Assembly (NCBI GenBank): GCA_015065805.1 | Contig: SVPN01000003.1 | Span: forward strand, 22,202 to 86,201 | DNA: 64,000 nucleotides | Origin: Oscillospiraceae bacterium | Lineage (GTDB): Bacteria; Bacillota; Clostridia; Oscillospirales; Acutalibacteraceae | Reading direction: 5' to 3' | Shown here: piece by piece, positions 38,601 to 48,150 of the stretch | Position numbering within the stretch: position 1 is the first letter of the stretch | Layout of the letters: each line of letters starts with the position of its first letter | Notes under the pieces: generated by a model | Databases searched by the model: none | Seen by the model: only the letters and a program-made list of their open reading frames with translations | What the model was told of the DNA's origin: nothing | Program-made: the position numbers and the translations under genes

Positions 38601-39938
38601 GTGTCAACCGCAAGAGAACTCGCCGTCACGGCACTCATCCAATGGGAGCGTGACAGCACCTTTTCCAACATTATGCTGGACAACCTGCTGAGATCGTCGG
38701 CGTTATCCAAGGCGGATGCGGCGTTTGCAACAAGGCTTGTTTACGGCACACTGGAACGGTTGCTGACGTTAGATTGGTTGCTGTCAAAGACCTGCAAACA
38801 ACCGCTGAAAAAATGTCACCCGACCGTACGCGCCGTGTTGCGTGTGGGTGCCTATCAGCTGGTATTTATGAAAAAAATCCCTGCTTCGGCGGCTGTCAAC
38901 GAAGCGGTCAAGCAGGTCAAAACAATGAAACAAGCGCACACTGCCGGTTTTGTCAACGGTGTGCTTCGTGGGGTGGATCGCGAGCATGATCGTCTGCTTG
39001 CATCGCTTTCCACCGACCTGAAAAGTATGAGCCTACGCCATTCGGTTCCGCTCGAGCTGTTGCAGATGTGGAAAAACGCATACGGCGCGGATACGGCAGT
39101 CGCTCTTGCAAAGGCGGCAAACGATGCGCCGCCGACGGTAATACGTGTCAATACCTTGAAAACCTCGGTCGAAGCGCTCCGGGAGGAGCTGACAAAGCTC
39201 TCCGTAGCGTTTGATGAGGTGGCGGGACTTCCCTTTGCATTGTGCATAGAGGATGCCGCGGCACTTCGTGCGTCGTCCATACCTTCCGATTGGTATTATT
39301 TTCAGGATACCGCCTCCCAATGGGCGTGCGAGGCGCTGGATGCCCGCGCAGGGGAGCGCATTCTGGATATGTGCGCTGCTCCCGGCGGAAAAACGTTCAC
39401 CACCGCCTTGCGTATCGGTGCAAACGGCACCTTTACGGCGTGCGATGTATACGACGACAAGGTCAGGATTCTTCGCACCCGTGCGCAGGAGCTCGGTATA
39501 CCGTCTCTTGAAGCGGTGTGCCGCGATGCCGCGTCACCGTGCCCGGATGAATGGTGCGAAGCATTTGACCGCGTCATCTGCGATGTGCCGTGTTCAGGCT
39601 TCGGGGTGATTCGTCGCCGTCCCGAAATCCGTTACAAAGCTCTTGATACATTTGCACAGCTTCCCGATCTGCAGTATCGCATTTTATGTGAGGCGGCAAA
39701 AGCAGTGAAGTCGGGCGGCGTGCTCCAATATTCCACCTGTACCTTGCGCCCCGAAGAAAACGAGCAGGTCGTTGCGCGTTTTCTGGCGGAGCATTCCGAA
39801 TTTATCCCGCACGATCTGCCGCTTGCGCCGTTGTTTGAGGCGGCAGGTCTGCCTGTGTCGCATCAGCTGACAATGATGCCGCATCTGCACGGAACAGACG
39901 GTTTTTTTGCGGCATCTTTCAGAAAAGAGGAATCCTGA
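38601..39938 (+). CDS. rsmB: 16S rRNA (cytosine-5-)-methyltransferase RsmB
   Basis: NusB-like N-terminus; ILDMCAAPGGKTFTTALRI; DVPCSGFGVIRRRPEIRYK; LQYSTCTLRPEENEQVV. Confidence 0.93.
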   Translation: MSTARELAVTALIQWERDSTFSNIMLDNLLRSSALSKADAAFATRLVYGTLERLLTLDWLLSKTCKQPLKKCHPTVRAVLRVGAYQLVFMKKIPASAAVNEAVKQVKTMKQAHTAGFVNGVLRGVDREHDRLLASLSTDLKSMSLRHSVPLELLQMWKNAYGADTAVALAKAANDAPPTVIRVNTLKTSVEALREELTKLSVAFDEVAGLPFALCIEDAAALRASSIPSDWYYFQDTASQWACEALDARAGERILDMCAAPGGKTFTTALRIGANGTFTACDVYDDKVRILRTRAQELGIPSLEAVCRDAASPCPDEWCEAFDRVICDVPCSGFGVIRRRPEIRYKALDTFAQLPDLQYRILCEAAKAVKSGGVLQYSTCTLRPEENEQVVARFLAEHSEFIPHDLPLAPLFEAAGLPVSHQLTMMPHLHGTDGFFAASFRKEES

Positions 39939-40963
39939 TGACCGATATCAAAGCGCTGACAACCGAACAGCTGACCGAGCGCATCACAGCGATGGGTTAC
40001 CCGTCTTTCCGTGCAAAGCAGATCCGCTCATGGCTCGATAACGGTGCAACTTCCTTCGAAGCGATGGGAAACCTCCCTAAAGCAATGCGGGAGGCTCTTG
40101 CAAAGGAGTTTGTGATCCCGCACGTGACGATCGAAACCAAGCTCGTGTCGCAGATCGACGGCACCGTTAAATATTTGTTTTCGCTGTGTGACGGCGAAAC
40201 GGTGGAATCGGTGCTGATGCAGTATCACCACGGCTGGTCGCAGTGTATCTCCACGCAGGTCGGATGTCGGATGGGGTGCACGTTCTGTGCCACGGGAAAA
40301 GGCGGTCTTGTGCGCAACCTGTCCGCGTCGGAGATCCTCGCGCAGATCGAAGCTGCGCAGGCGGATCACGGTGTGCGGGTATCCTCTATTGTGCTGATGG
40401 GAATGGGAGAGCCTCTTGACAATTATGACGAGGTGATCCGTTTCCTTGAAATGGTCAACGCCGAGGGCGGCGTGCAGATCGGTATGCGTCATATTTCGCT
40501 GTCTACCTGCGGATTAGTGGACCGCATCGATCAGTTGCGCGAAAAGAATTGGCAATTGACGCTGTCGGTATCGCTTCACGCCCCGAACGACGAGCTTCGC
40601 CGCTCGTTGATGCCGATTGCGAAAAAGTGGTCGGTTGATGAGCTGCTTGCGGCTTGTCGTCGCTATGCCGAGTATACGGGCAGACGCATTTCGTTTGAAT
40701 ATGCAATGGTGGACGGTGTCACCGATACCGATGACTGTGCCAAAGAGCTTGCCGCCCGATTGCGCGGGATGCTTTGCCACGTCAATCTGATCCCTGTCAA
40801 TCCCGTTGACGGTACGCCGTATCGCCGAAGCTGTGCACAACGCCTGCAGGCGTTTACCCGCATCCTCGAAAAAGCGGGTATTACCGCAACGGTTCGTCGC
40901 ACACTCGGTGCGGATATCAATGCCAGTTGCGGACAATTACGCAGAAAACAGCAAAATACATAG
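39938..40963 (+). CDS. rlmN: 23S rRNA (adenine(2503)-C(2))-methyltransferase RlmN
   Basis: QVGCRMGCTFCATGKGGLVRNLSASEIL; MGMGEPLDNYDEV; HISLSTCGLVDRI. Confidence 0.96.
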   Translation: MTDIKALTTEQLTERITAMGYPSFRAKQIRSWLDNGATSFEAMGNLPKAMREALAKEFVIPHVTIETKLVSQIDGTVKYLFSLCDGETVESVLMQYHHGWSQCISTQVGCRMGCTFCATGKGGLVRNLSASEILAQIEAAQADHGVRVSSIVLMGMGEPLDNYDEVIRFLEMVNAEGGVQIGMRHISLSTCGLVDRIDQLREKNWQLTLSVSLHAPNDELRRSLMPIAKKWSVDELLAACRRYAEYTGRRISFEYAMVDGVTDTDDCAKELAARLRGMLCHVNLIPVNPVDGTPYRRSCAQRLQAFTRILEKAGITATVRRTLGADINASCGQLRRKQQNT

Positions 40964-41027
40964 TGCAATTTTAAAAAGAATGTGCTATACTTACTATAAT
41001 ACAGTCAAATGAAAGGAGGCGATCGGG

Positions 41028-41762
41028 ATGCAAAGCATCGGACGGACGGATATCGGCCGTTTGCGTTCCAACAATCAGGATGCATTTGTGTGCGGCAAGC
41101 TTGCGGCAGATGTGCCGTTTGCCATCGTGTGCGACGGTATGGGCGGCGCAAACGGCGGTAATATTGCATCGGCGATCGCCATCCGCACAATTGCAGGACG
41201 CCTTGTGTCGTCTTACCGTCAGAATATGACGATGGCATCGATGCAACGCGTTCTGGAAAGTGCCATTGCCGCCGCCAATGTGGCCGTTTATGATGAAGCT
41301 GCCGCTTCGGCTGAGCTTCGCGGAATGGGCACAACGCTTGTGATGGCGGTCGTGATGGAGGAACGGGTGCTGATCGCGCATATCGGCGACAGCCGCGCTT
41401 ATGTCATCACGCAGGATCATACGATCGAGCAGATCACCAAGGACCATTCGGTGGTTCAGCAGATGTTAGAGCGCGGACAGATCACGCCTGAGGAGGCGAA
41501 AAACCATCCACGCCGCAATTTTATTACACGCGCACTCGGTGTTTCGGACACGGTCGCGTGTGATTTCTCGGAATTTGTGCTCCCCGAAGGTGCTAAGGTG
41601 ATGCTTTGCACCGACGGTTTGAGCGGTATGGTCGATATCGATCAGATGAAGGAGATTGCCGCTTCCTGTAGGGAAGCCGAGCTTCCCGACCGTATGATTG
41701 CGGCCGCCAATCGCGCGGGTGGCAGTGATAACATTACAGTAGCATTGATAACACGCGGATAG
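41028..41762 (+). CDS. prpC: Stp1/PrpC-type PP2C serine/threonine phosphatase
   Basis: TDIGRLRSNNQDAF...IVCDGMGGANGG...IAHIGDSRAYV...TDGLSGMVD. Confidence 0.94.
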   Translation: MQSIGRTDIGRLRSNNQDAFVCGKLAADVPFAIVCDGMGGANGGNIASAIAIRTIAGRLVSSYRQNMTMASMQRVLESAIAAANVAVYDEAAASAELRGMGTTLVMAVVMEERVLIAHIGDSRAYVITQDHTIEQITKDHSVVQQMLERGQITPEEAKNHPRRNFITRALGVSDTVACDFSEFVLPEGAKVMLCTDGLSGMVDIDQMKEIAASCREAELPDRMIAAANRAGGSDNITVALITRG

Positions 41763-41791
41763 TTCTATGTTCAACAAAGGAGCTGTAAGCT

Positions 41792-43975
41792 ATGGATAAA
41801 TATCTCGGAAGACGTCTGGACGGACGGTATGAGCTTCGGGAGATCATCGGTGTCGGCGGTATGGCGTATGTCTACCGTGCTTACGACACGATCGATGACC
41901 GCGTTGTGGCGGTGAAGATCTTAAAGGATGAATACCTCAACAACGAGGAGTTTTCCCGCCGATTCAAAAACGAATCCAAAGCCATTGCCATTCTGTCTCA
42001 CAAAAATATTGTCAGGGTCATTGATGTCAGCTTTTCGGACAGCCTGCAATATATTGTGATGGAGTACATCGACGGCATTACGCTGAAAGAATACATCGAA
42101 CAGCAAAAGGTGTTGCAGTGGAAAGAGGTCGTGCATTTCATCGTGCAGATCCTTCAGGCACTTCAGCACGCACACGATAAGGGCATCGTGCACCAGGATG
42201 TGAAGCCGCAGAATATTATGCTTCTTTCCGACGGCACGATCAAAGTGACCGATTTCGGCATTGCCCGTTTTTCACGTGCGGCCAATCAGCAGAGCGAACA
42301 AGGGGATAAAGCCATCGGCTCGGTGCACTACATCAGCCCCGAGCAGGCACGTGCGGAAATTACCGACGAAAAATCCGACATTTATTCGCTCGGCGTGATG
42401 ATGTATGAGATGCTGACGGGTAAACTGCCGTTTGAATCGGATAATGCTGTCAGTGTGGCGATTATGCAGATGCAATCGGTGGCAGTGCGTCCCACGGTCA
42501 TCAACCCCGAGATCCCCGAGGGCCTTGAGGAGATCACCCTGAAAGCAATGCAGAAGGATCCCTCCAAGCGCTATCAGTCGGCGGCAGAAATGCTGTATGA
42601 TATCGATGAATTCAAGAACAATCCGAGTATTCGCTTTGAATATAAGTATTTCTCGGGTGCGGATGATGCCACGCATTACGAAGAGGCATTCAGCCGCATC
42701 CGCAAATCCGACCGCAAGGACGAACCCGCCGAACCTCCGCGCAAAAAGAAACACGCAAACGGCAAGGATTCGGGCAAAAGTCTCCCCGTGATCCCGATTT
42801 TAGCGGGCATTGCCGGCGCTTTTATTCTGGTGTTGCTGTTCGTGCTGGGCGCCTATTTCGTTACAACGCTTTTGGCACCGTCCGAAAATGCCACGCAAAA
42901 CGTTGTAGTGCCGAACCTTGTCGGTAAGGATTTCGAAAAGGAAATTGCCAACGATACCGCTTTGGCGCGTAATTTCACCATCAAGATCAATGAGGAATAC
43001 AGCACAAAGCCTGCGGGCGAGGTGCTCAAGCAATACCCGCTTCCCGATAAAGAGGTCAAGTTCAAAACGGAGCTGGTGCTGTATATCAGCCGCGGTGAAC
43101 AGCTTGTGAAAATTCCCGATATCAAGCAGGGTGCCGATCAGGAAGAGGCGGAAAGCCAACTCACCGCCGCGGGCTTCAACGTGAAAAAGGTCAATGCCAA
43201 CAGTGATACCGTGGAAGCGGGAGCGGTGATCCGCATTGATCCGAAAGCGAATTCCGAAGCGGAGAAGGGCAGCACCGTCACGATGTATATCAGCATCGGT
43301 GCGGAGCCTGTGGATAACATTGTGGTGCCGGATGTTGTCGGCTTTGCGCAGGCGGATGCGATCGACCGTCTTGCGGACAAAGGACTCACAGTGGATGAAA
43401 CGGCGATCCGCCGTGTCAATCACCCGAACTATTCGGCGGGCGTAGTGATTTCGCAGTATCCTGCCGCCGATGAAGAGGTGGCACCCGACAGCAAGGTGTC
43501 GCTGGTGGTCAGCTCCGGGTATAAGGATGTGGATCTGAAGATCAATCTGCCGCAGGTGGATGCGCAGGTGGATCTGGATGTTTACGTGGAGGGTACCTTG
43601 GTGCATTCTCAGGACGGCATCCATTCCAAGGATTCCTCGCCGTTGACGGTTTCGGTGTCACAGCAGAAATCAACGTATACGGTCAGCGTGGAGCTTTCCG
43701 AAGCAGGGGATAAAAACTTTAAGGTCTATGCCGTGTTTGTGGTAGACGGTGAAAACGGACGTGTGATCAGCAGTGATTACCGCTCCTTCACCTTCAAACC
43801 GACTACGACCACCAAGCCCGTAACAACTACGACCGCCTCGACAACCGAAGCCGTGACAACGACTACGACAGAGCCGATCACCACCACCACAACACAGACG
43901 CAACCCGATCAGGGACAGGAAGGCGAAGAGGGCTCAGGTGAAGAGGACGAGACAACTCCGACCGAAAACGAGTAA
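41792..43975 (+). CDS. pknB: Stk1/PrkC-type serine/threonine kinase with PASTA repeats and Thr-rich C-terminus
   Basis: GRRLDGRYELREIIGVGGMAYVYRA...HQDVKPQNIML...DFGIARF; TM; PASTA repeats; TTTTKPVTTTTASTTEAVTTTTTEPITTTTT tail. Confidence 0.94.
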   Translation: MDKYLGRRLDGRYELREIIGVGGMAYVYRAYDTIDDRVVAVKILKDEYLNNEEFSRRFKNESKAIAILSHKNIVRVIDVSFSDSLQYIVMEYIDGITLKEYIEQQKVLQWKEVVHFIVQILQALQHAHDKGIVHQDVKPQNIMLLSDGTIKVTDFGIARFSRAANQQSEQGDKAIGSVHYISPEQARAEITDEKSDIYSLGVMMYEMLTGKLPFESDNAVSVAIMQMQSVAVRPTVINPEIPEGLEEITLKAMQKDPSKRYQSAAEMLYDIDEFKNNPSIRFEYKYFSGADDATHYEEAFSRIRKSDRKDEPAEPPRKKKHANGKDSGKSLPVIPILAGIAGAFILVLLFVLGAYFVTTLLAPSENATQNVVVPNLVGKDFEKEIANDTALARNFTIKINEEYSTKPAGEVLKQYPLPDKEVKFKTELVLYISRGEQLVKIPDIKQGADQEEAESQLTAAGFNVKKVNANSDTVEAGAVIRIDPKANSEAEKGSTVTMYISIGAEPVDNIVVPDVVGFAQADAIDRLADKGLTVDETAIRRVNHPNYSAGVVISQYPAADEEVAPDSKVSLVVSSGYKDVDLKINLPQVDAQVDLDVYVEGTLVHSQDGIHSKDSSPLTVSVSQQKSTYTVSVELSEAGDKNFKVYAVFVVDGENGRVISSDYRSFTFKPTTTTKPVTTTTASTTEAVTTTTTEPITTTTTQTQPDQGQEGEEGSGEEDETTPTENE

Positions 43976-43990
43976 AGGACAGGAAACGGT

Positions 43991-44884
43991 ATGCAGGAAC
44001 GTTCTGTTGAAGGCTTGATATTACAAGGCATCGGCGGCTTCTATTATGTAGAGGCCGCCGACGGCGTATACGAATGTCGTGCGCGAGGCTCCTTGCGGAA
44101 TCTGGGCGTGACACCGTATGCGGGCGACCGTGTGACGATCACGGTCGATGACAGCGGAAAAGGCGTGTTGGAGGCAGTGGCTGAGAGAAAAAACAGTCTC
44201 ATCCGTCCGCCTGTTGCCAATCTGGATGTACTGGTGCTGGTCATCTCAATGACCGATCCCGAGCCCAGCTTGCCCGTTATTGACCGTATGCTGGCAGTCG
44301 CGGAGCATAAGGGTATCGAGCCGATGATGGTGTTTAACAAAACCGATTTAGCGTCGTCCGAGGAGTTGGAGGAGCTTTACGGCAAAGCGGGATATACGGT
44401 GCTTTCGGTGTGCGCCAATGATCCGCAGACTATTGAACCGTTGAAGGCTCTTCTTGCGGGCAAGGTGTGTGCCTTTGCAGGCAACTCGGGTGTCGGCAAA
44501 AGCAGTGTGATCAATGTGCTGGATCCATCCTTGGCATTGTCAGTCGGTGAGACCAGCAAAAAGCTCGGTCGCGGACGGCATACGACCCGCAGTGCACGGT
44601 TGTATCCGCAGGCGGGCGGCGGGTATCTGGCGGACACCCCCGGTTTTTCCTCCTTGGATGCCCAGCGGTTAGAGCATATCGATAAAGAAGAGCTGTGCTA
44701 TTGCTTCCGCGAATTTGAACCGTTTCTTGACGGTTGCCGCTTCACCTCTTGTTCTCATACCGTAGAAAAAGGATGCCGCGTGCGACAAGCGGTTGAGGAC
44801 GGCGATATCGCGCTTTCCCGTCACGAGAGCTACGCGGCACTGTATAAAGAGGCAAAGGAATGGAAGGAATGGGAGAACAAATAA
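43991..44884 (+). CDS. rsgA: Ribosome small subunit-dependent GTPase RsgA
   Basis: CAFAGNSGVGKSSVINVLDP, GRGRHTTRSARLYP, DTPGFSS, CRFTSCSHTVEKGCRV. Confidence 0.94.
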   Translation: MQERSVEGLILQGIGGFYYVEAADGVYECRARGSLRNLGVTPYAGDRVTITVDDSGKGVLEAVAERKNSLIRPPVANLDVLVLVISMTDPEPSLPVIDRMLAVAEHKGIEPMMVFNKTDLASSEELEELYGKAGYTVLSVCANDPQTIEPLKALLAGKVCAFAGNSGVGKSSVINVLDPSLALSVGETSKKLGRGRHTTRSARLYPQAGGGYLADTPGFSSLDAQRLEHIDKEELCYCFREFEPFLDGCRFTSCSHTVEKGCRVRQAVEDGDIALSRHESYAALYKEAKEWKEWENK

Positions 44885-45525
44885 GACGCTGTGTGATCGT
44901 CGGTGCAGCTGTGTTTGAGAATGCGATGTTCCTCAAGCACTTTCTTTGTGAGGACGATTATGTGATCGCCGCGGACGGTGGCTTGCGCCTGCTGAATGCT
45001 ATGGGAGTTGTACCGCACGCGATCATCGGCGATTTCGATTCATCCCCCTGTCCCGATGGGGTGGATGTTCCTGTGCGATGTTTGCCGACGCACAAGGACG
45101 ATACCGATGTGTTTGCCGCCGCAAAGGAGGCACTTGCGCTCGGCTACCGTGAGTTTTTGCTGTTAGGCTGTCTGGGAGGCCGTCTCGATCATACACTCAG
45201 CAATTTGTTTTTACTGCGGTTTCTGCACGAAAATAACGCACACGGACTGCTTGTTGACGAACATCACGAGGTATCGCTGTTGACAAGCGGTGAGCATACG
45301 GTGTCTTGCCGCAACAATTGTTATTTTTCGCTGTTGCCGTTTGGCGGGGATGCTCGCGGTGTAACCATCCGCGGTGCGGAATATCCGCTTGAAAATGCGA
45401 CGCTCGATACGGTGTTTCCGCTCGGCGTCAGCAACGGATTTCTGTCGTCTGATGTAACGGTAAGCTTGCAGGACGGCTGTTTACTGTTGATCCTGGCGCA
45501 AAAAGACGGTGTCACCTCTTTCTGA
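44860..45525 (+). CDS. thiN: Thiamine diphosphokinase
   Basis: VIAADGGLRLLNAMGVVPHAIIGDFDSS...HKDDTDVFAAAKEAL...GCLGGRLDHTLSN; possible start also at 44869. Confidence 0.9.
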   Translation: MEGMGEQIRRCVIVGAAVFENAMFLKHFLCEDDYVIAADGGLRLLNAMGVVPHAIIGDFDSSPCPDGVDVPVRCLPTHKDDTDVFAAAKEALALGYREFLLLGCLGGRLDHTLSNLFLLRFLHENNAHGLLVDEHHEVSLLTSGEHTVSCRNNCYFSLLPFGGDARGVTIRGAEYPLENATLDTVFPLGVSNGFLSSDVTVSLQDGCLLLILAQKDGVTSF

Positions 45526-45563
45526 TTTCCACATATGTTGATAGTGGAAGGGGAGTGGTGACA

Positions 45564-45698
45564 ATGAAACGTTCGCGTTGTCGCACAACATATATGGTCG
45601 CGGCATTCGGGATCGGCGTATTGCTGTCGTTGGTCTGCCCCTCAAAATGGTTGCTGATCGTCACACTGTTTGCACTTGTCTTTGTGTCGGTCTGTTAA
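45564..45698 (+). CDS. Small 44-aa membrane protein between thiN and spoVM
   Basis: Direct translation MKRSRCRTTYMVAAFGIGVLLSLVCPSKWLLIVTLFALVFVSVC*; preceded by ggaaggggagtgg RBS; not in the ORF track (below length cutoff). Confidence 0.65.
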   Translation: MKRSRCRTTYMVAAFGIGVLLSLVCPSKWLLIVTLFALVFVSVC

Positions 45699-45717
45699 TA
45701 CGGAAGGGGGACGCGTG

Positions 45718-45810
45718 ATGCAGATCGTGGTTTGCAAAAGTCCGAAATTCTTATCGGGAATCCTGCGCAAGATCTTCAAAATTCCCAGAATTCTGTACAC
45801 ACAAGACTGA
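45718..45810 (+). CDS. spoVM: Stage V sporulation protein M (SpoVM)
   Basis: Direct translation MQIVVCKSPKFLSGILRKIFKIPRILYTQD*; resembles B. subtilis SpoVM (PKFLGGIVRAML core); RBS ggaaggggg; located just after rsgA-thiN as in Bacillus. Confidence 0.75.
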   Translation: MQIVVCKSPKFLSGILRKIFKIPRILYTQD

Positions 45811-45816
45811 AAAATA

Positions 45817-45858
45817 AAACGGTCTGTATGTCGCTTTGGCGGCATACAGACCGTTTTT
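45817..45858. terminator. Bidirectional terminator between spoVM and the radical SAM gene
   Basis: AAACGGTCTGTATG / CATACAGACCGTTT followed by TT. Confidence 0.8.
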
Positions 45859-45865
45859 GTTGTGT

Positions 45866-46744
45866 TTATACACCTGTCAGATCAAAGGCGGGAATAAAAG
45901 CGTCGGATGCACTGCTCAGGTCTTGTACATACCCGTTTTCCAGTCCCAGTGCGCACATAGCGTCAAACACCTTGCGACATTCGCGTTCGGTAAGGGTGCG
46001 GTTAAGCTCCTTGTGCGGCAAGACGGTCACAGGCGTGTACTGAAAAAGCAGGCTGATGTGAACATCACTTCCGAAGTACTCACGGATATCCTGCAGGGCG
46101 GCGATGCTGTTTTTGGTGTGTGCAGGCAGGACAAGATGGCGGATCATCACGCCGCTGACAGCGTGTCCGTTCTCTGTTTGCAGATGCCCGACCTGTCGGA
46201 GCATTTCGCCGATTGCCGATAAAGCGGTTTCGCGGTAATGCTCAATGCCGCTGAAGTTTTGAGCAAGTGCGTCGTCGGCATATTTGTAGTCGGGCAGATA
46301 GATGTCGATGTAACCCTCTAAGCTTTTCAGCGTTTGTGTGCGTTCATAGCCGCTGCTGTTATATACCACGGGAACAGGCGGCTTGTACAGCTCCAACGCA
46401 CGGCGGATCGCGTGCGCGTAATGGGTCGGATTGACAAGATTGATATTCTGTGCACCGCTGTCAACCAGCTGACGAAAGATGTCTGCAAGACGCTCAATGC
46501 TCACGGTTTTGCCGAAATCGTCGTGGCTGATGGTACGGTTCTGGCAAAATACGCACGACAAGGCACATCCCGAGAAAAAGACCGTGCCCGAACCGCCTTC
46601 ACCGCTGATGCAGGGCTCTTCGCCGAAATGCAGCGCCGCTCTTGCAAGCCTCGGCAACGCGGGCATACGGCACCGACCGTCTCCGTGGGTGTCGTCACGC
46701 AGAGCACCGCACCGATGAGGACACAGTGAACAGTTAAACATCAT
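45866..46744 (-). CDS. Radical SAM protein (PflA-activase-like / YjjW-AmmeMemo group)
   Basis: CSLCPHRCG...GSGTVFFSGCALSCVFCQNRTIS (Cx3Cx2C) ...NINLVNPTHYAHAI...DIYLPDYKY; start M at 46744 or 46741. Confidence 0.88.
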   Translation of the reverse strand: MMFNCSLCPHRCGALRDDTHGDGRCRMPALPRLARAALHFGEEPCISGEGGSGTVFFSGCALSCVFCQNRTISHDDFGKTVSIERLADIFRQLVDSGAQNINLVNPTHYAHAIRRALELYKPPVPVVYNSSGYERTQTLKSLEGYIDIYLPDYKYADDALAQNFSGIEHYRETALSAIGEMLRQVGHLQTENGHAVSGVMIRHLVLPAHTKNSIAALQDIREYFGSDVHISLLFQYTPVTVLPHKELNRTLTERECRKVFDAMCALGLENGYVQDLSSASDAFIPAFDLTGV

Positions 46745-48056
46745 CGGCACACTCCTTTGCAAGAGAGAGCAGAGCATCCCGATCGTTCGGACAGCGATCG
46801 TCGATCACCGCCTCCAATAAGCAGTGCAACACTCTGCCGAGTAACGGCCCTGCGGGAATCCCGACGGACAGCAGATCGTGCCCGTTGACGGCAAGCTCGT
46901 GTAATGTGAAGCATTCCGCACTGTTGCAAATATCGTCTACCAACGCACGCACAGATGTAAAATCAGGCGGTGCACTGTTTTCGTGACAGCCCGACGCATC
47001 CGCTTCCTTGACGAGCAATAACCGCAGCAGCGTGTCTTTGCCGAGCTTGGACAGCAGACGCTTGATTTGTTTTCGGTTGTCCGTGAGCGGTGTGTCGTGC
47101 TTGCGGACAAGCGTAAGAACCGTGTCGGTGGTGGCGTTATCAAAACGCAGTGCCGTCAGGGTTTCGCGTGCCAACACTTCACTGACGGCGGGATGTCCGT
47201 AGAAATGACCGATCCCTTGCTCGTCCGTATGAAACGTTTGCGGCTTGCCGAGATCGTGGAGCAGCACCGCTAAACGGACAACGGGGTCTTTGGCGGCCGC
47301 CTGAACAGCTCGGATTGTATGTGTATAGGCATCGAAGCTGTGGTGCGGGTTGTGCTGATCCAGTCCCACAAGCGGTGACAGGGAGGGGACAAGACGGCAC
47401 ATCACATCAGGAAACGCGGTTGCCGCCTCAAGGAATCCGTCTCCCATCAGGAGCTTCATCAGCTCCACGCGCTTGCGTTCAGCGGCAACAAGAGACAAAC
47501 GGTCACAAAGCGCGTGTGCGGCTTGCGCCGTTTTCGGTTCTGCCTGAAAACGCAGTACACTCATAAAACGCACCAGTCTGGCGATGCGCAGAGCATCCTC
47601 CGAAAACCGTGTTGCGGGATCACCGACACAGCGAAGAATACCCCTGTTCAGATCCTCTTGTCCGCAAAACGGATCTGCAATACCTTTCTCAGGGTGAAAA
47701 GCAATGGCATTGACGGTGAAATCCCGCCTTGCCAGATCCTCCTCCAGTGAAGCGGTGAAGGTGACACTGTCGGGGTGACGCCCATCGGTGTAGGTACCGT
47801 CTGTGCGGTAGGTCGTGACTTCAAAGGGGGTGTCGCCGATCAGAACCGTCACGGTGCCGTGCTGTAAACCGGTCGGGATCACGCGATACTCTTTGAAAAT
47901 ATCCAGTGTCTGCGCAGGGAGTGCGTTGGTGGTGATGTCAATATCGTCGGGGACGATCCCGCGCAAATGGTCACGTACACAGCCGCCCACGGCATAGGCG
48001 TCAAATCCTGCCTTGTTCAGTTGATGGATTATTGTCAGTGCCGCTTCGGATAGCAT
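46734..48056 (-). CDS. cca: CCA tRNA nucleotidyltransferase with HD domain
   Basis: FDAYAVGGCVRDHLRGIVPDDIDITTNALP; RRDFTVNAIAF; HD motif LLHDLGKP. Confidence 0.93.
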   Translation of the reverse strand: MLSEAALTIIHQLNKAGFDAYAVGGCVRDHLRGIVPDDIDITTNALPAQTLDIFKEYRVIPTGLQHGTVTVLIGDTPFEVTTYRTDGTYTDGRHPDSVTFTASLEEDLARRDFTVNAIAFHPEKGIADPFCGQEDLNRGILRCVGDPATRFSEDALRIARLVRFMSVLRFQAEPKTAQAAHALCDRLSLVAAERKRVELMKLLMGDGFLEAATAFPDVMCRLVPSLSPLVGLDQHNPHHSFDAYTHTIRAVQAAAKDPVVRLAVLLHDLGKPQTFHTDEQGIGHFYGHPAVSEVLARETLTALRFDNATTDTVLTLVRKHDTPLTDNRKQIKRLLSKLGKDTLLRLLLVKEADASGCHENSAPPDFTSVRALVDDICNSAECFTLHELAVNGHDLLSVGIPAGPLLGRVLHCLLEAVIDDRCPNDRDALLSLAKECADDV

Positions 48057-48113
48057 CCTTCACCACCTCCTTTTTCTTGAAGTATACCATAAACCTGCAA
48101 AAAGCGCAAGAAG

Positions 48114-48146
48114 AAGCACCTCCGCCCGATCGGACAGAGGTGCTTT
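48114..48146. terminator. Terminator hairpin
   Basis: AAGCACCTC ... GAGGTGCTT stem. Confidence 0.65.
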
Positions 48147-48150
48147 AGGA

